This document shows, piece by piece, positions 45,701 to 56,603 of a DNA stretch of 64,000 bases. The position numbers and the translations under genes are program-made. Under the pieces are notes generated by a model, which was not told the DNA's origin, searched no databases, and saw only the letters and a program-made list of their open reading frames with translations. Positions within the stretch are counted from its first letter, which is position 1. The number at the start of each line of letters is the position of its first letter. Origin of the DNA: Latrodectus hesperus (taxonomy: Eukaryota > Arthropoda > Arachnida > Araneae > Theridiidae); NCBI GenBank assembly GCA_037975125.1, contig CM075860.1, forward strand, positions 44,675,804-44,739,803. Reading direction: 5' to 3'.

Positions 45701-46396
45701 ATCTTTACTGCTGAAGACACAGCTATTTATTATGCGCTTCAGCATGTGAATACAGATGATTATCTTCAATACTGTATCTATACTGACAGCATGAGTATTT
45801 TAGAGGCTTTGAAAAACAATAGCTTTACATGTCATCCAGTTGTGTCCAGAATTTTTAAAGTATTAGATTCCCTTGCTGGCAAGGGAAAAGAAATTGTATT
45901 TTGTTGGATACCAAGCCACATGGGTCTTGATGGAAACGAGAGAGCGGATGCAGCTGCAAAGGCTGCTGAAGATCCAATTTTACCATCGGTTCCGCTCTCA
46001 GATGTGAGAAAGGGTATAAAAAGATTTATATATGGTCTTTGGCAGGAATCGTGGAACTTGCAGGTCGGAAACAAACTCCATAGCATTTTCTCATCCCTCA
46101 CCTCATTATCAGTTTTACCGTTACGAAGTGCTGATGTCCGTTTGACTCGCCTTCGTATCGGACACACACGTTTCACACACAGGCACTTATTTCTAAGTGA
46201 GTTGGGTCCATGGTGTGTAACGTGTGATGAAGCCTACACAGTATATCATATTTTAATTTCATGTCAAGATTTTAACCATTTACGTTTACACTATTTTAAA
46301 ACAGATATTTTAACTTTATTGGATATATTGGGAGATCCACCCCATAGAAACCTATTTGCATTTTTGAGAACTATAGGTTTCTTAAATATTATTTAA
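42713..46396 (+). pseudogene. ORF2 of copy E, two nonsense codons
   Basis: One frame throughout, as in copies A and B, with TGA at 44240-44242 (CGA-to-TGA, a CpG-type change, in the SNYRPIAL motif) and TAG at 44543-44545. The endonuclease (LLLGDFNGHSSLWG, SDHFPLV), RT (FFDIEKAYD, GVPQGS, LFVDDLQIS), RNase H (FTDGSKT, YTDSMS, GNERADAAAK) and knuckle CVTCDEAYTVYHILISC are all there. There is no frameshift, so decay has only begun. Confidence 0.9.
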
Positions 46397-46644
46397 ATAT
46401 ATATTATGAATTTTAAAATATATATATATTTAATTATTATTTGCTTTTTATATTTCATAAAAAGATTTTAAAATTATATTTACACTGATTTTTGTTTTTT
46501 AAAATTTTAATGTTGTTTGGGTTTTTTGAAAAAAAAAGAGTAAATAAAATAAAGTAAATCAACAATAATTTTAGACTTGGCGCAGTTTGTCCTCTTTGGA
46601 CCTTGCGCCAGAAAACCCAACCAACCAACCAACTATTACTAATC

Positions 46645-49600
46645 ATGTCTAATCCTAGTTTCTCTATTTCTAAAGTTTTAAATAACCCTAATTTATCCCA
46701 ATTAAACTTCCCAACCATTAATTTTCTTCAAATAAATCTTCAGAAAAGTAAATCTGCCCAATCCGCCGTACTAAAAACTATGCACGACCAAAAATTCGAC
46801 ATTATCTTAATCCAAGAACCTTATGTCTTACATAATGAAATTAGAGGTTTTCCCTTCTGCTGGAAAATTTATTACAGTAAAAACTCTGAAACACCCAAAT
46901 GTGCAATTATTCTAACAGCCCCATTGAACCCCATTGCTCTACTCACTGACTCAGATGTAGTAATACTCTTCTTCAACCTCGCCCCTACCCCTCTGCTCTT
47001 AATAAACGTCTATGCTGCCCCTCAAAAGGATCTCCAAAGCACTCTCTCAAAATTAATACCTTTCTTAAACTCTTTTAACAATGTAGCTATTTTGGTTAGT
47101 GGAGACTTTAATTCCCAAAATACACTTTGGAAATACCCGACAAATAACCAAAGAGGCCTCCTATTTGAATCATTTATCTCCATTCAAAATTTAAATATTA
47201 TCAACATTAACAATGAAATCCCTACTTTCTCCGGTCCGAATGGTTCTGGCTTCCCAGATCTAACTCTGTCCAATGACATTTTATTACAAGATATTATAAA
47301 TTGGAAAATTCTTGATGAGAACTCCTGTTCCGACCATCGTTACATCAGCTTCCAGTTGAGCAAACCAACCTCAATACTTTTCAATAGACGCTTTAATTCA
47401 AATAATAACAGATCAAAATTCATCAAACTATTAAAATTGGACTTGAACTCGTTATCTAGTAAATTAAGTAACTGTAAAACAACCCAAGATCTAGAAAACT
47501 TAACAACTACTTTCCTTCAAACTTGTAAAAACCATGCAGAATCTTCATTCAAAATTAAACAACCTAACAAAACCTTCAAGCTGAGATGGTGGAATCCTAA
47601 ACTCCAAACTCTTAAAAATAAAACACGTGCTCTCAGAAGACGTCTTAAATCAACAGACGACCCAAACACAAAAAAACTTCTATTATTAAATTATAAAAAA
47701 TCCCTGGCTCAATACAAAAAAGAAATTCTTATTAGCAAACTTAACAGTTGGAAACAGTTCTGTTCAAACTCAAAATCTCCATTTGGAATCCTAACTAAGA
47801 TAGCAACAAACAAAATCTTCAATCCAACATCATATGTTCCTCTAACCTCAACAAACCCAACTTCAAATATTTCTAACTCTATTATTCAAAATCTTTTAGA
47901 TTCTTCCTTTCCCCCTAACCCAAACAAGTTAGAAATTGTTTTTCCTCACACCAATAATACTTCCCTTGATCCCCCATTCACTTCCAAAGAACTGGACACT
48001 ATAATCAAAACTCTCAATAATTCCAAAGCCCCAGGCATTCATGGCCTGGACAATAAAATCATGAAACTTATTCATATTGCTGCACCCACTTTTCTCTTAA
48101 AATTTTACAACACCTGTTTCAAATTTTCATACTTACCAAGAGATTTTAAAATTGGACAGGTTATTTTTTTCTGAAGAAAAATAAAGCTCCAAATGACCCC
48201 TCAAATTACAGACCTATTTGTCTTCTGTCGGCAATGGGAAAGGTTTTGGAACGTCTTCTAATTAATAGATTAAAACATCAACTGGAAAAGAAAAATGTTC
48301 TTAGCAAAAACCAATTTGGTTTTCGTTCTAATCTGTCGACCGAACACGCCTTGCTACATCTAAAAAATCTATTACTGGAAAATAAAAATAATAACCTCTA
48401 TACGGCACTTATCAGCCTAGATATCAAAAAAGCTTTTGATTCCCTATATTGGCCGAAACTCAAAACCGCGTTAAATAAATTAAACTTACCCAAAAATATT
48501 TTACTCTTTCTATTCAATTTTTTAAATAACAGAAGCCTATCAGTCCTACATGACAATTCTCTAATTTCAAAAGAACACACTAGAGGTTGCCCTCAAGGCT
48601 CGGTGAGCGGCCCGATTTTATGGAACATTTATTATAATGATATTCCAAATTACCCATGGCCCTCTCATACTAGGATTATTACCTTCGCAGATGACACGTT
48701 ATTTATTGTATCAGGGCAAACGAAGGAAAAACTGAAACAAAATTGTAACCTTACTCTATCTATTTTTTCAAACCTCTGTTCCAGCTTAGAACTAACCCTA
48801 GCCCCACAAAAATCGAAAGTCCTAATCCTTGGGAAAAATCTCATACTTTAAAGTATAATTCTAGAATAGCCATCAACAATATTAGTATTAAACATTCCAA
48901 AATTCTATCTTTTTTAGGAATTCTTATAGATAATAAACTTAATTTCCTTCCACACATCCGTTCTCTAAAAACAAAATAGTTTCAACAACTCAAAAAATAA
49001 AATCTATGACAAGCCTCAATTGGGGCCTCAGGGGAAAAATTATCAAAATAATCTATAAAACCATCATTTTACGTCAGATACTCTATGGTACTCCATTTTG
49101 GCTAGACCCTCTTACAGCAAGAAAATCTAGGCAACTCCAATCTCTAGAACGTTATTTTCTCCTACTAATCACCAAAACATATGACGGCACCTACTGCTGG
49201 ACTAGAAGTCTTAGCTGGCATCCCTCCCCTCCATCTTTTGGCTCAATCAGAAGGGATTAAATCTCTGATCATCCAACACCATCAAGCAAACCACATAGAT
49301 GACGTTTTCATTCCACAAAATGCAACAGATGAACGTCCGCATAAAGACTGCACTCATCCGGCTACCTGGCATCAAAATCTTCACCTTTTTAATCTACAAC
49401 CTAATAATCATCAGTGCCATCCTCCACCTCCTACCTCTTGGAATCTATTTACCGATGGCTCGAAAGCAAATGACAACATTGGAGCGGCCATGGTTGCTTA
49501 TAATAATTCAACTTTAACAGTTTCCAATCTCTTTCGATTAAATAAATACAATTCTATCTTCCAGGCTGAAGATTTTGCAATCCTAAAAAGCCATAGAATT

Positions 49601-50324
49601 TATTATTTCTCAAAATCTTCATACTGCCTCAATTTGGTCCGATAGCAAATCAGTTCTTTCAGCGCTTTAAAATCCTTATCCTAAAAGCAGCATCATCCTT
49701 CAAATTCAAAAATTACTAAGATCCAATTCCAATAATACCATCTATCTGATCTGGACTAGAGCACATCAAGGCACTTCGGGGAATGAAGTGGCAGATAAAA
49801 AAGCTAAAGAGGCAGCTCTCCTTCCAATCACAGACGAAGTCAAAATCCCCTGGTCCAAGGCAGCAGTTAAAACCATCATCAAGCAATCCACTACTACAAA
49901 ATGGCAACAGCATTGGAACTCTGCACACACAGGTCGCCATATTTATACCTTTTTTCCAAATGTTTCATTAGAGGTCTGCCATGACATTCTCCAACTAAAT
50001 TTTATAATAACCAACCATGGCCCGTTTCCTACATACTTCTTCAGAATCAACAAATCAACTTCAGACCTTTGCATCTGTGGCAATACTGGCTCCAGTTATC
50101 ATTATATTTTTGACTATCCAGAAACTCGCATCTACCATCTTAAAAAACCCACTAATATCTCGCAAATAGAATTCCTTAAATTCTGCTTAAAATGTCACCA
50201 TCGAAAGAAGATACTTATTAACCTAATGAATTTCCTTATTAAAAAGGACATAACTCTCTGCAAACATCCAGCATCATCAACACCAACAGATGAAATAGTC
50301 TCTAGTGACAGTGATAGTGACTAA
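46645..50324 (+). pseudogene. ACGTATT element copy 1, ORF2 with several frameshifts
   Basis: ATG at 46645 begins MSNPSFSISKVLNN and reads into FLQINLQKSKSAQ, IILIQEPYV and SGDFNSQNTLWKYP, then CSDHRYISF: an R1/TRAS-type endonuclease. LRWWNPKLQTLKNKTRALRR is the pre-RT signature. After a frameshift near 48172 the RT continues (SLDIKKAFDSLYWP, RGCPQGSVSGP, FADDTLF), and later RNase H (LFTDGSKAND, frameshifted near 49590-49790). The frame ends with acidic SSDSDSD and TAA at 50322-50324. At least four breaks make it dead. The coding strand is strikingly A/C-rich. Confidence 0.85.
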
Positions 50325-50757
50325 ACATCCACTCTCCTTAGTTCAATGTACTTTTGTTCACGACAAGCAGTTCTCACAGAACTTTCAACAGCAATTGTTC
50401 AATGTTCCACCCTCTATTATTATTCTTCTGTATTTTGTAATTTTCTAATTTAGTTTAGTTTTAGTTAGTTTAGTTTATTATAATTATTTATTGTATTATA
50501 TTCTGTAAAACAATTAGTCACATACTGTAAAAGAACTGTGATACAGTGGCCCACTGCGTGGACCACTGTAGGCTTTAAAGCCCCACCATCTGTAAATTCT
50601 TAAATAAAAAAAGTCGGTTTGCGGTTCTCGGGGGGGCGCTCCTGGGCTCCCTGGGGGTGTTCCTTGCTCTGGTTCGATGATGGGAGGATATTAAACCTGT
50701 TAACCTTTGGTATAGTCCAGGGTCCTCCCACATCAGTATGTCCATGTCTTACGTATT
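50325..50757 (+). other. 3' UTR and structured 3' end of ACGTATT copy 1
   Basis: Hairpin at 50543-50569 (ACAGTGGCCCAC/GTGGACCACTGT), AATAAA near 50603, then a long terminal stem: 50676-50679 plus 50682-50688 paired with 50723-50729 plus 50731-50734. Two base pairs in that stem differ from the other array copies and both remain paired. The end is CTTACGTATT at 50757. Confidence 0.7.
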
Positions 50758-52755
50758 CCGCTCAAACTTATCAACCGAGCATGCACTTTTAAAAATTAAA
50801 AAACTAATAGAAGCAAACAAATCAAATGATCATTATTCCGCATTAATTAGTTTAGATATAGAAAAAGCTTTCGACTCCCTTTATTGGCCTAAATTGAAAA
50901 CCGCATTAAATAAATTAAATTTACCTAAAAATATCCTTCTTTCCTTTTTTTATTTCCTTTCTGACAGATCATTAATAGTCCTTCACGACAACACAAACTT
51001 AACTAAACCTCATCTAAGAGGATGTCCCCAGGGTTCGGTTTGCGGCCCTATTCTTTGGAACGTCTATTTCAATGAAATCTCGAATTATAATTGGCCTAAT
51101 CATTCTAAAATTATCACCTTTGCGGATGACACCCTTTTTGTTATTTCTGGACCAACAAAAGAAAAATTAAAAACAAACTGTAACCAAACCCTTAGTATCT
51201 TTTCAAATCTTTGCGAAAATCTAAAATTAAAAATTGCACCCCACAAATCAGAAATTCTTATTTTAGGGAAAAAATCACATACCCTCAAATTCAACCCCAA
51301 AATTACAATAAATGGGAAAAGTATTAAACATGTTAAAATCCTAACTTATCTTGGAATTAAAATTGATAAAAAACTCTCATTTCTACCCCATATAAGATCC
51401 CTAAAACAAAAAATAATTCTAACAATCCAAAAAATTAAATCTATGTCCAAAATGAATTGGGGACTGAGAGGCAAGATTATTAAAATTATCTATCAAACTA
51501 TCATCCAACGACAGATTCTCTATGGAGTTCCTTTCTGGTTTGAACCATTATCAAAAAGGAAAATTAATCAACTTCAATCATTAGAAAGATACTTCTTACT
51601 TTTAATAACCAAATCCTTTCAAACTGCACCTACTGCTGGCTTGGAGATTATTTCTGGCATTCCTCCTCTATTCCTTCAAGCGGAATATGAAACAACAAAA
51701 TCAAGAGCCATTCAACATGGACTTGCAATCAACCTAGAAAACCTGCGAATTCCATCAAACGCCTGCGATCCACGTCCACACAAGGACCTCACTCACCCCT
51801 CAACTTGGCTAAATGGACTTGAAATCTTCAATATCCAAAAGTCTAAATCCACCTGCCAACTCCCACCTCCAACAACATGGAACATTTTTACGGACGGTTC
51901 CAAAACCAACGACAAAATTGGAGCTGCTTTCGTCATTTATCTTAATTCCACACTAATCTCTTCAAAAAATTTTCTTTTAAACACCTTTAATTCTATTTTT
52001 CAAGCAGAGGCTCTTGCTATACAATCAGCAATAACCCACATTCAAGAAGAAAACCTGCAATCTACAACCATCTGGACGGACAGCAACTCTGTTCTAACAG
52101 CTCTACTAAATCCTTATCCAAAAAGTCACCAAATTCTACAAATTCAAAATTCTCTCAAAACTTCCAAAAACAAAATTTTTCTCTGTTGGACCAAAGCCCA
52201 CCAAGGAACAGCCGGAAACGAAAAAGCAGATGAAAAAGCCAAAGAAGCTGCACAATTACCAATTTCTGAAGCCACACCCCTTCCCTGGTCAAGAGCCTCT
52301 CTAAAATACCATCTAAAACAAATTCTTATCAAAAAATGGCAAACCATCTGGAACAATGGAACAACCGGCCGTGCCACCTTCGCTATCTTTCCAAATGTAT
52401 CCCTAGAAAATTGTTTCGACATTCCACAGATCAATTGCCATCTTACCAACCACGGCCCTTTCCCAACTTATTTTTTCAAAATTAATAAAGCAGTTTCAAA
52501 TCTTTGTATTTGTGGTAAAATTGGATCTAACTTCCATTATATTTTAAATTGCCCTCATACATCAAAATTCCATCTCAAAAAACCACAAAATCTTTCAGAT
52601 ATCAACTTCTTAAAGTTCATCCTTAAAGTCCTCACCGCAGAAAAAAGCTAATAGATCTAACCTCTTTCCTATTCAACAAAGACCTCTCCCTCTGCAAGTC
52701 TCCTAAACCCTCAACGGATCTAACAGAAGAAGAATTCCTGAGCGACACAGATTAA
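50738..52755 (+). pseudogene. ORF2 fragment of array copy 2: RT, RNase H, zinc knuckle
   Basis: The RT is partial: SLDIEKAFDSLYWP, RGCPQGSVCGP and TFADDTLFVIS (FADD box). RNase H is complete: NIFTDGSKTND, FQAEALAIQS, WTDSNS, WTKAHQGTAGNEKADEKAK. The knuckle CICGKIGSNFHYILNC follows. A frameshift near 52640 hides the last about 37 residues (to TAA at 52753-52755, ending FLSDTD). The ATGs at 50738 and 50744 lie in the preceding copy's 3' tail and happen to be in frame (MSMSYVF then FRSNLSTEHA). Confidence 0.85.
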
Positions 52756-53277
52756 CCATTCAGCAGCAAACTCAAACTAAATTTCCTGAAATAACTTTTT
52801 AAAACTTTTCTCTCAATAGGAGCATGTCGAAGAAGTTCTCCAGAGTGACGATGAATGGACAACTGGACCTTAATGTAACTGAATTTTCTCAAAACCAATT
52901 TTTGACTGTGAACCAGCCGGTTCTTTAGCAACCTTGGTAAAATCTCATAATAATTACTACTTATTTTTCTAGTTTTTCTTTTTTTAAATCATTGTATATT
53001 TTTCTGTTTTAATAATTCTTGTATTTAACCTACTTGTTTTTGTAACCAATGAACTGTGATACAGTGGTCTACTGCGTAGACCACTGTAGGCTTCAAAGCC
53101 CCACCTCTGTAAATTTGGCAATAAAAGATCGTTGGGTTGCGGTTCTCGGTGGGGGCGCTCCTGGGTCCTCCTGGGGGTGTCTTCTTGCTCTGGTTTGACG
53201 ATGAGAGGATGCTAACCTGATAACCATTGGTATAGTACAGGATCCTCTCGCGTCAATAAGTCAATGTCTTACGTATT
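50758..53277 (+). mobile_element. ACGTATT element, array copy 2 (5'-truncated in RT)
   Basis: Starts without any spacer after ACGTATT of copy 1, entering ORF2 inside RT, and runs to the same ACGTATT end at 53277. The 3' UTR has the perfect hairpin at 53061-53087 and terminal stem 53197-53209 with 53243-53254. The AATAAA is near 53121. Confidence 0.85.
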
Positions 53278-54430
53278 TTCTCTGTTGGACCAAAGCCCAC
53301 CAAGGAACAGCCGGAAACGAAAAAGCAGATGAAAAAGCCAAAGAAGCTGCACAATTACCAATTTCTGAAGCCACACCCCTTCCCTGGTCAAGAGCCTCTC
53401 TAAAATACCATCTAAAACAAATTCTTATCAAAAAATGGCAAACCATCTGGAACAATGGAACAACCGGCCGTGCCACCTTCGCCATCTTTCCAAATGTATC
53501 CCTAGAAAATTGTTTCGACATTCCTCAGATAAATTGCCATCTTACTAACCACGGCCCTTTCCCAACTTATTTTTTCAAAATTAATAAAGCAGTTTCAAAT
53601 CTTTGTATTTGTGGTAAAATTGGATCTAACTTCCACTACATTTTAAATTGTCCTCATACATCAAAATTCCATCTCAAAAAACCACAAAATCTTTCAGATA
53701 TCAACTTCTTAAAGTTCATCCTAAAATGTCCTCACCGCAGAAAAAAGCTAATAGATTTAACTTCATTCCTATTCAACAAAGACCTCTCCCTCTGCAAATC
53801 TCCTAAACCATCAACGGATCTAACAGAAGAAGAAATCCTGAGCGACACCGACTAAAAATTGGACCAACTTTTCAGCAGCAAACTCAAACTACATTTCCTG
53901 AAACTGTGCTACCATCCTGATTACTCACAAATAACTTTTTCTTTTAAAACTTTTCTCTCATTAGGAGCAAGTTGAGGAAGTTCTCCAGAGAGACGATGAA
54001 TGGACAAATGGACCTTTATGTAACTGTTTAATCTCAAAACCAATTTGTGACAGTAATCCAACTGGTTCTTTCATTACATTAGTAAAATTGCATATCTAAC
54101 TTACTATTTACTTTTAGTCTAAATATCATATCTATGATTTTATGTTTTTGTCTTTTATCTTATAATTCTTTGTATTTAACCTACTTGTTTTTGTACCAAT
54201 GAACTGTGATACAGTGGTCTACTGCGTAGACCACTGTATGCTTCAAAGCCCCACCATTGTAAATATCTATTCAATAAAAGATGGCTGGGTTGCGGTTCTC
54301 GGTGGGGGCGCTCCTGGGTTCCCCTGGGGGTGTGTTCTTGCTCTGGTTTGACGGTGAGAGGATGCTAACCTGATAACCATTGGTATAGTACAGGGTCCTC
54401 TCGCGTCAATAAGTCAATGTCTTACGTATT
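53278..54430 (+). mobile_element. ACGTATT element, array copy 3 (5'-truncated in RNase H)
   Basis: Begins directly after the ACGTATT of copy 2, inside RNase H (CWTKAHQGTAGNEKAD), and keeps an open frame to TAA at 53853-53855 (ending EILSDTD). Unlike copy 2, it is not frameshifted near the end. 3' UTR hairpin at 54211-54237 and terminal stem near 54352-54407, ending ACGTATT at 54430. In the region they share it is nearly identical to copy 2. Confidence 0.85.
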
Positions 54431-54765
54431 TTTTCTGCTTAATAAGCCTAAAACATTTACAAATCAATACAGTCAATAGCTTGGCCGCTCTTGAAGTTCT
54501 GGGTTCGAATTTTCATTATCTGCCCAAAATAAACCACATAAACATTATTTAACTTTATTTTTCAATCAATTTCTAAAAGAATAACTTTAGAACCCATAAT
54601 TTTGACTCAGGCTTCATTATGGACACAGTGTCCATAACTTAAGAACTATTAAAGCAATCGTGAAAATTCTTTTTTTATAGTATTATACTTAACAAACCTA
54701 ATCTATTTAAGTACTTTTTAGTGCATATTAACAAAAAATAAATTTTTTTTTCAAATTACCACAAG
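54431..54765 (+). other. Sequence between the array and copy 4 gag
   Basis: AT-rich with a weak B-box-like GGGTTCGAATTTT near 54506-54518. It may be the 5' UTR of copy 4 or the original flank of the array; I cannot decide. No frame was found. Confidence 0.4.
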
Positions 54766-55998
54766 ATGGCACTCTCGCAGCAACAAACAAATCTGACATC
54801 AAAAATAACACCACGAAAAACTTTATCTCTAACAGATATTTCATTAGCAAATCTGGATACACCCTTCAATGCTCAATCACCAGCCAGCTCTATTGAAGAA
54901 ATTAATAAAATTCTAGAACCAACTTCCCAAACACCTAAATCACATAAAACATCTCAAATTCCTAATTCCCAGCAATTAATACAAAAATTAAAAAAAATTA
55001 TAACTTACAAAAAAGGCGAAAAATATTACTTGCCCAGGGAAATCAGAACAAAAGGAATTCAACTATTATATCAGTTATTTAATCATACTTTAGAACCAAA
55101 TACCTTATCCCAAACTCAAGAACCAAATGCTTTAACTCAAGAAGTTATAGCAATCATCAAGGATAACATCTTAGAACTGAAGGAGAAAACAATCCCTCAA
55201 TTAATCAAAAATATCGAAGACATAAAAAATAACCTTCCCCATTTAATCACAGAACAAAAGAACATTTCACAACCAGCTACTTATAGTGAAATTCTAAAAC
55301 GTAATACGTCAATTATCATCAAAAAACCTAATAAAAACATCACCAACACATTACAAAACATAGAAACTACAATCCGTCCCACAGGAATTTATAAAAGAAG
55401 CAATTATTTGGAGATAAAATGCAGAACACCAAAAGACTCAGAAATTTTAAAAGAGACGTTAATAAAACAAAACCTAGAAGTCGATATTAAAAAGCCACAA
55501 TACCAAAGAATAATCACCCTAAACACCACTCACAACATAACACAGGAAAAAATATTAAATGCTATAGAAGAAGATCTAAAAATCAATAACACAAAAGAAT
55601 TCATAAAACTAATAGCACATAGAAAAACTTTGAGCTCAAATAATCTTTGGAATTTCATATTAGATATCCCACGTACTTGGGCTAGAACTCTGATTAAGAA
55701 CAAATTTTTGTTTATAGGATTGGCAAAATTTCGAATCGATTTTTTCAAAATAATCAAAAGATGCCAAAAATGCCAGGATTTTAGTCATTCCTCTGCAAAC
55801 TGTCCTAATAAATTAACCTACTGCGCGAAATGTGCAAAATGTCATAAAACAGAAGTTTGTAAATCTCAAATTCTTAAATGCATAAACTGCACAGAATATA
55901 ACAGAAATGGATATTCTTATCCAACAAATCATCCTGCACACGATTTCAACTGCCCATCTTTTATAGACTATACAAACCAAGATAATAACTATTTTTAA
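54766..55998 (+). CDS. Intact gag-like ORF1 of ACGTATT-type copy 4
   Basis: 410 codons, ATG to TAA. The N-terminal third is polar and Gln/Thr/Ser-rich, the middle Lys/Ile-rich and probably helical, then an RRM-like stretch (IIKKPNKNI ... ITQEKILNAIEEDLK ... FIGLAKFRIDFFK). The knuckle block starts at residue 333: CQKCQDFSHSSANC (CX2CX4HX4C), CAKCAKCHKTEVC (CX2CX3HX4C) and a CINC...C unit. ORF2's ATG follows the stop codon directly (TAAATG), in the same phase. It is related to, but clearly divergent from, the gag half in array copy 1. The coding strand is A-rich, unlike the R1-like gag. Confidence 0.85.
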   Translation: MALSQQQTNLTSKITPRKTLSLTDISLANLDTPFNAQSPASSIEEINKILEPTSQTPKSHKTSQIPNSQQLIQKLKKIITYKKGEKYYLPREIRTKGIQLLYQLFNHTLEPNTLSQTQEPNALTQEVIAIIKDNILELKEKTIPQLIKNIEDIKNNLPHLITEQKNISQPATYSEILKRNTSIIIKKPNKNITNTLQNIETTIRPTGIYKRSNYLEIKCRTPKDSEILKETLIKQNLEVDIKKPQYQRIITLNTTHNITQEKILNAIEEDLKINNTKEFIKLIAHRKTLSSNNLWNFILDIPRTWARTLIKNKFLFIGLAKFRIDFFKIIKRCQKCQDFSHSSANCPNKLTYCAKCAKCHKTEVCKSQILKCINCTEYNRNGYSYPTNHPAHDFNCPSFIDYTNQDNNYF

Positions 55999-56603
55999 AT
56001 GTCCATAAATAATTCACAATATCAAACTTCAGTAAATATTTCAGACCCTAATTTAACAAATTTGTCTATAAATTCGATAAAAAATTCTACAAATCAACTT
56101 GCAAAAAAGTCGATCTGCGCAAACGCAATTATTAAAAACAGTCACGACATCTAATCACCAAATAATACTTGTTCAAGAACCATATGTTTTTAAAAATCAA
56201 TTAAGAGGTCTCCCATTAGCATGGAAAGCTATCTATTCTAACTCTACCACTCCAAAATGCGTTACGATACTAAACATCCCAATTAATCCAATTATACTTC
56301 ATAACGATTTTGACCTAATTATAATACTGTTGAACCTTTCACCAATACCACTTCTTCTAATAAACGTATATGCATCACCAACGAATAACCTAAATAATCT
56401 ACTAAATAAACTTAAACCATACATACAGGGTAATGTTTCTAATTATATTTTAATTGCAGGTGACTTTAATTCACAAAATTTAATTTGGAATTATCCTTCA
56501 AATAATCACAGAGGCCTCACATTAGAAGACTTCATTTCTTCCAACAACCTAAATATAATTAACGCATCAGATAGTCCCCCAACCTTCACAGGACCCTTGG
56601 GCT
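55999..56603 (+). pseudogene. ACGTATT-type copy 4, ORF2 endonuclease start
   Basis: ATG at 55999 (MSINNSQYQ) leads after a frameshift near 56102 to LQKSRSAQTQLLKTV, IILVQEPYVF, INVYASPTNN and IAGDFNSQNLIWNYP. This is the same endonuclease type as array copy 1. It is cut at 56603 by copy G before the SDH motif. The remainder should lie right of the window, beyond the nested copies. Confidence 0.8.

Larger units (their letters stand above)
41050..46631 (+). mobile_element. AACC element copy E, inside ACGTATT copy 1
   Basis: Full length (5.58 kb), flanked by the 13 bp ACTATTACTAATC at 41037-41049 and 46632-46644. It sits exactly between gag and ORF2 of its host. It carries one nonsense codon in gag and two in ORF2. 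Its 5' half is A-like and its 3' half B-like (see findings). Confidence 0.95.

Noticed and set aside
54480..54540. tRNA or SINE near 54506
   Set aside because: Only a partial B-box; no A-box at the right distance and no cloverleaf.
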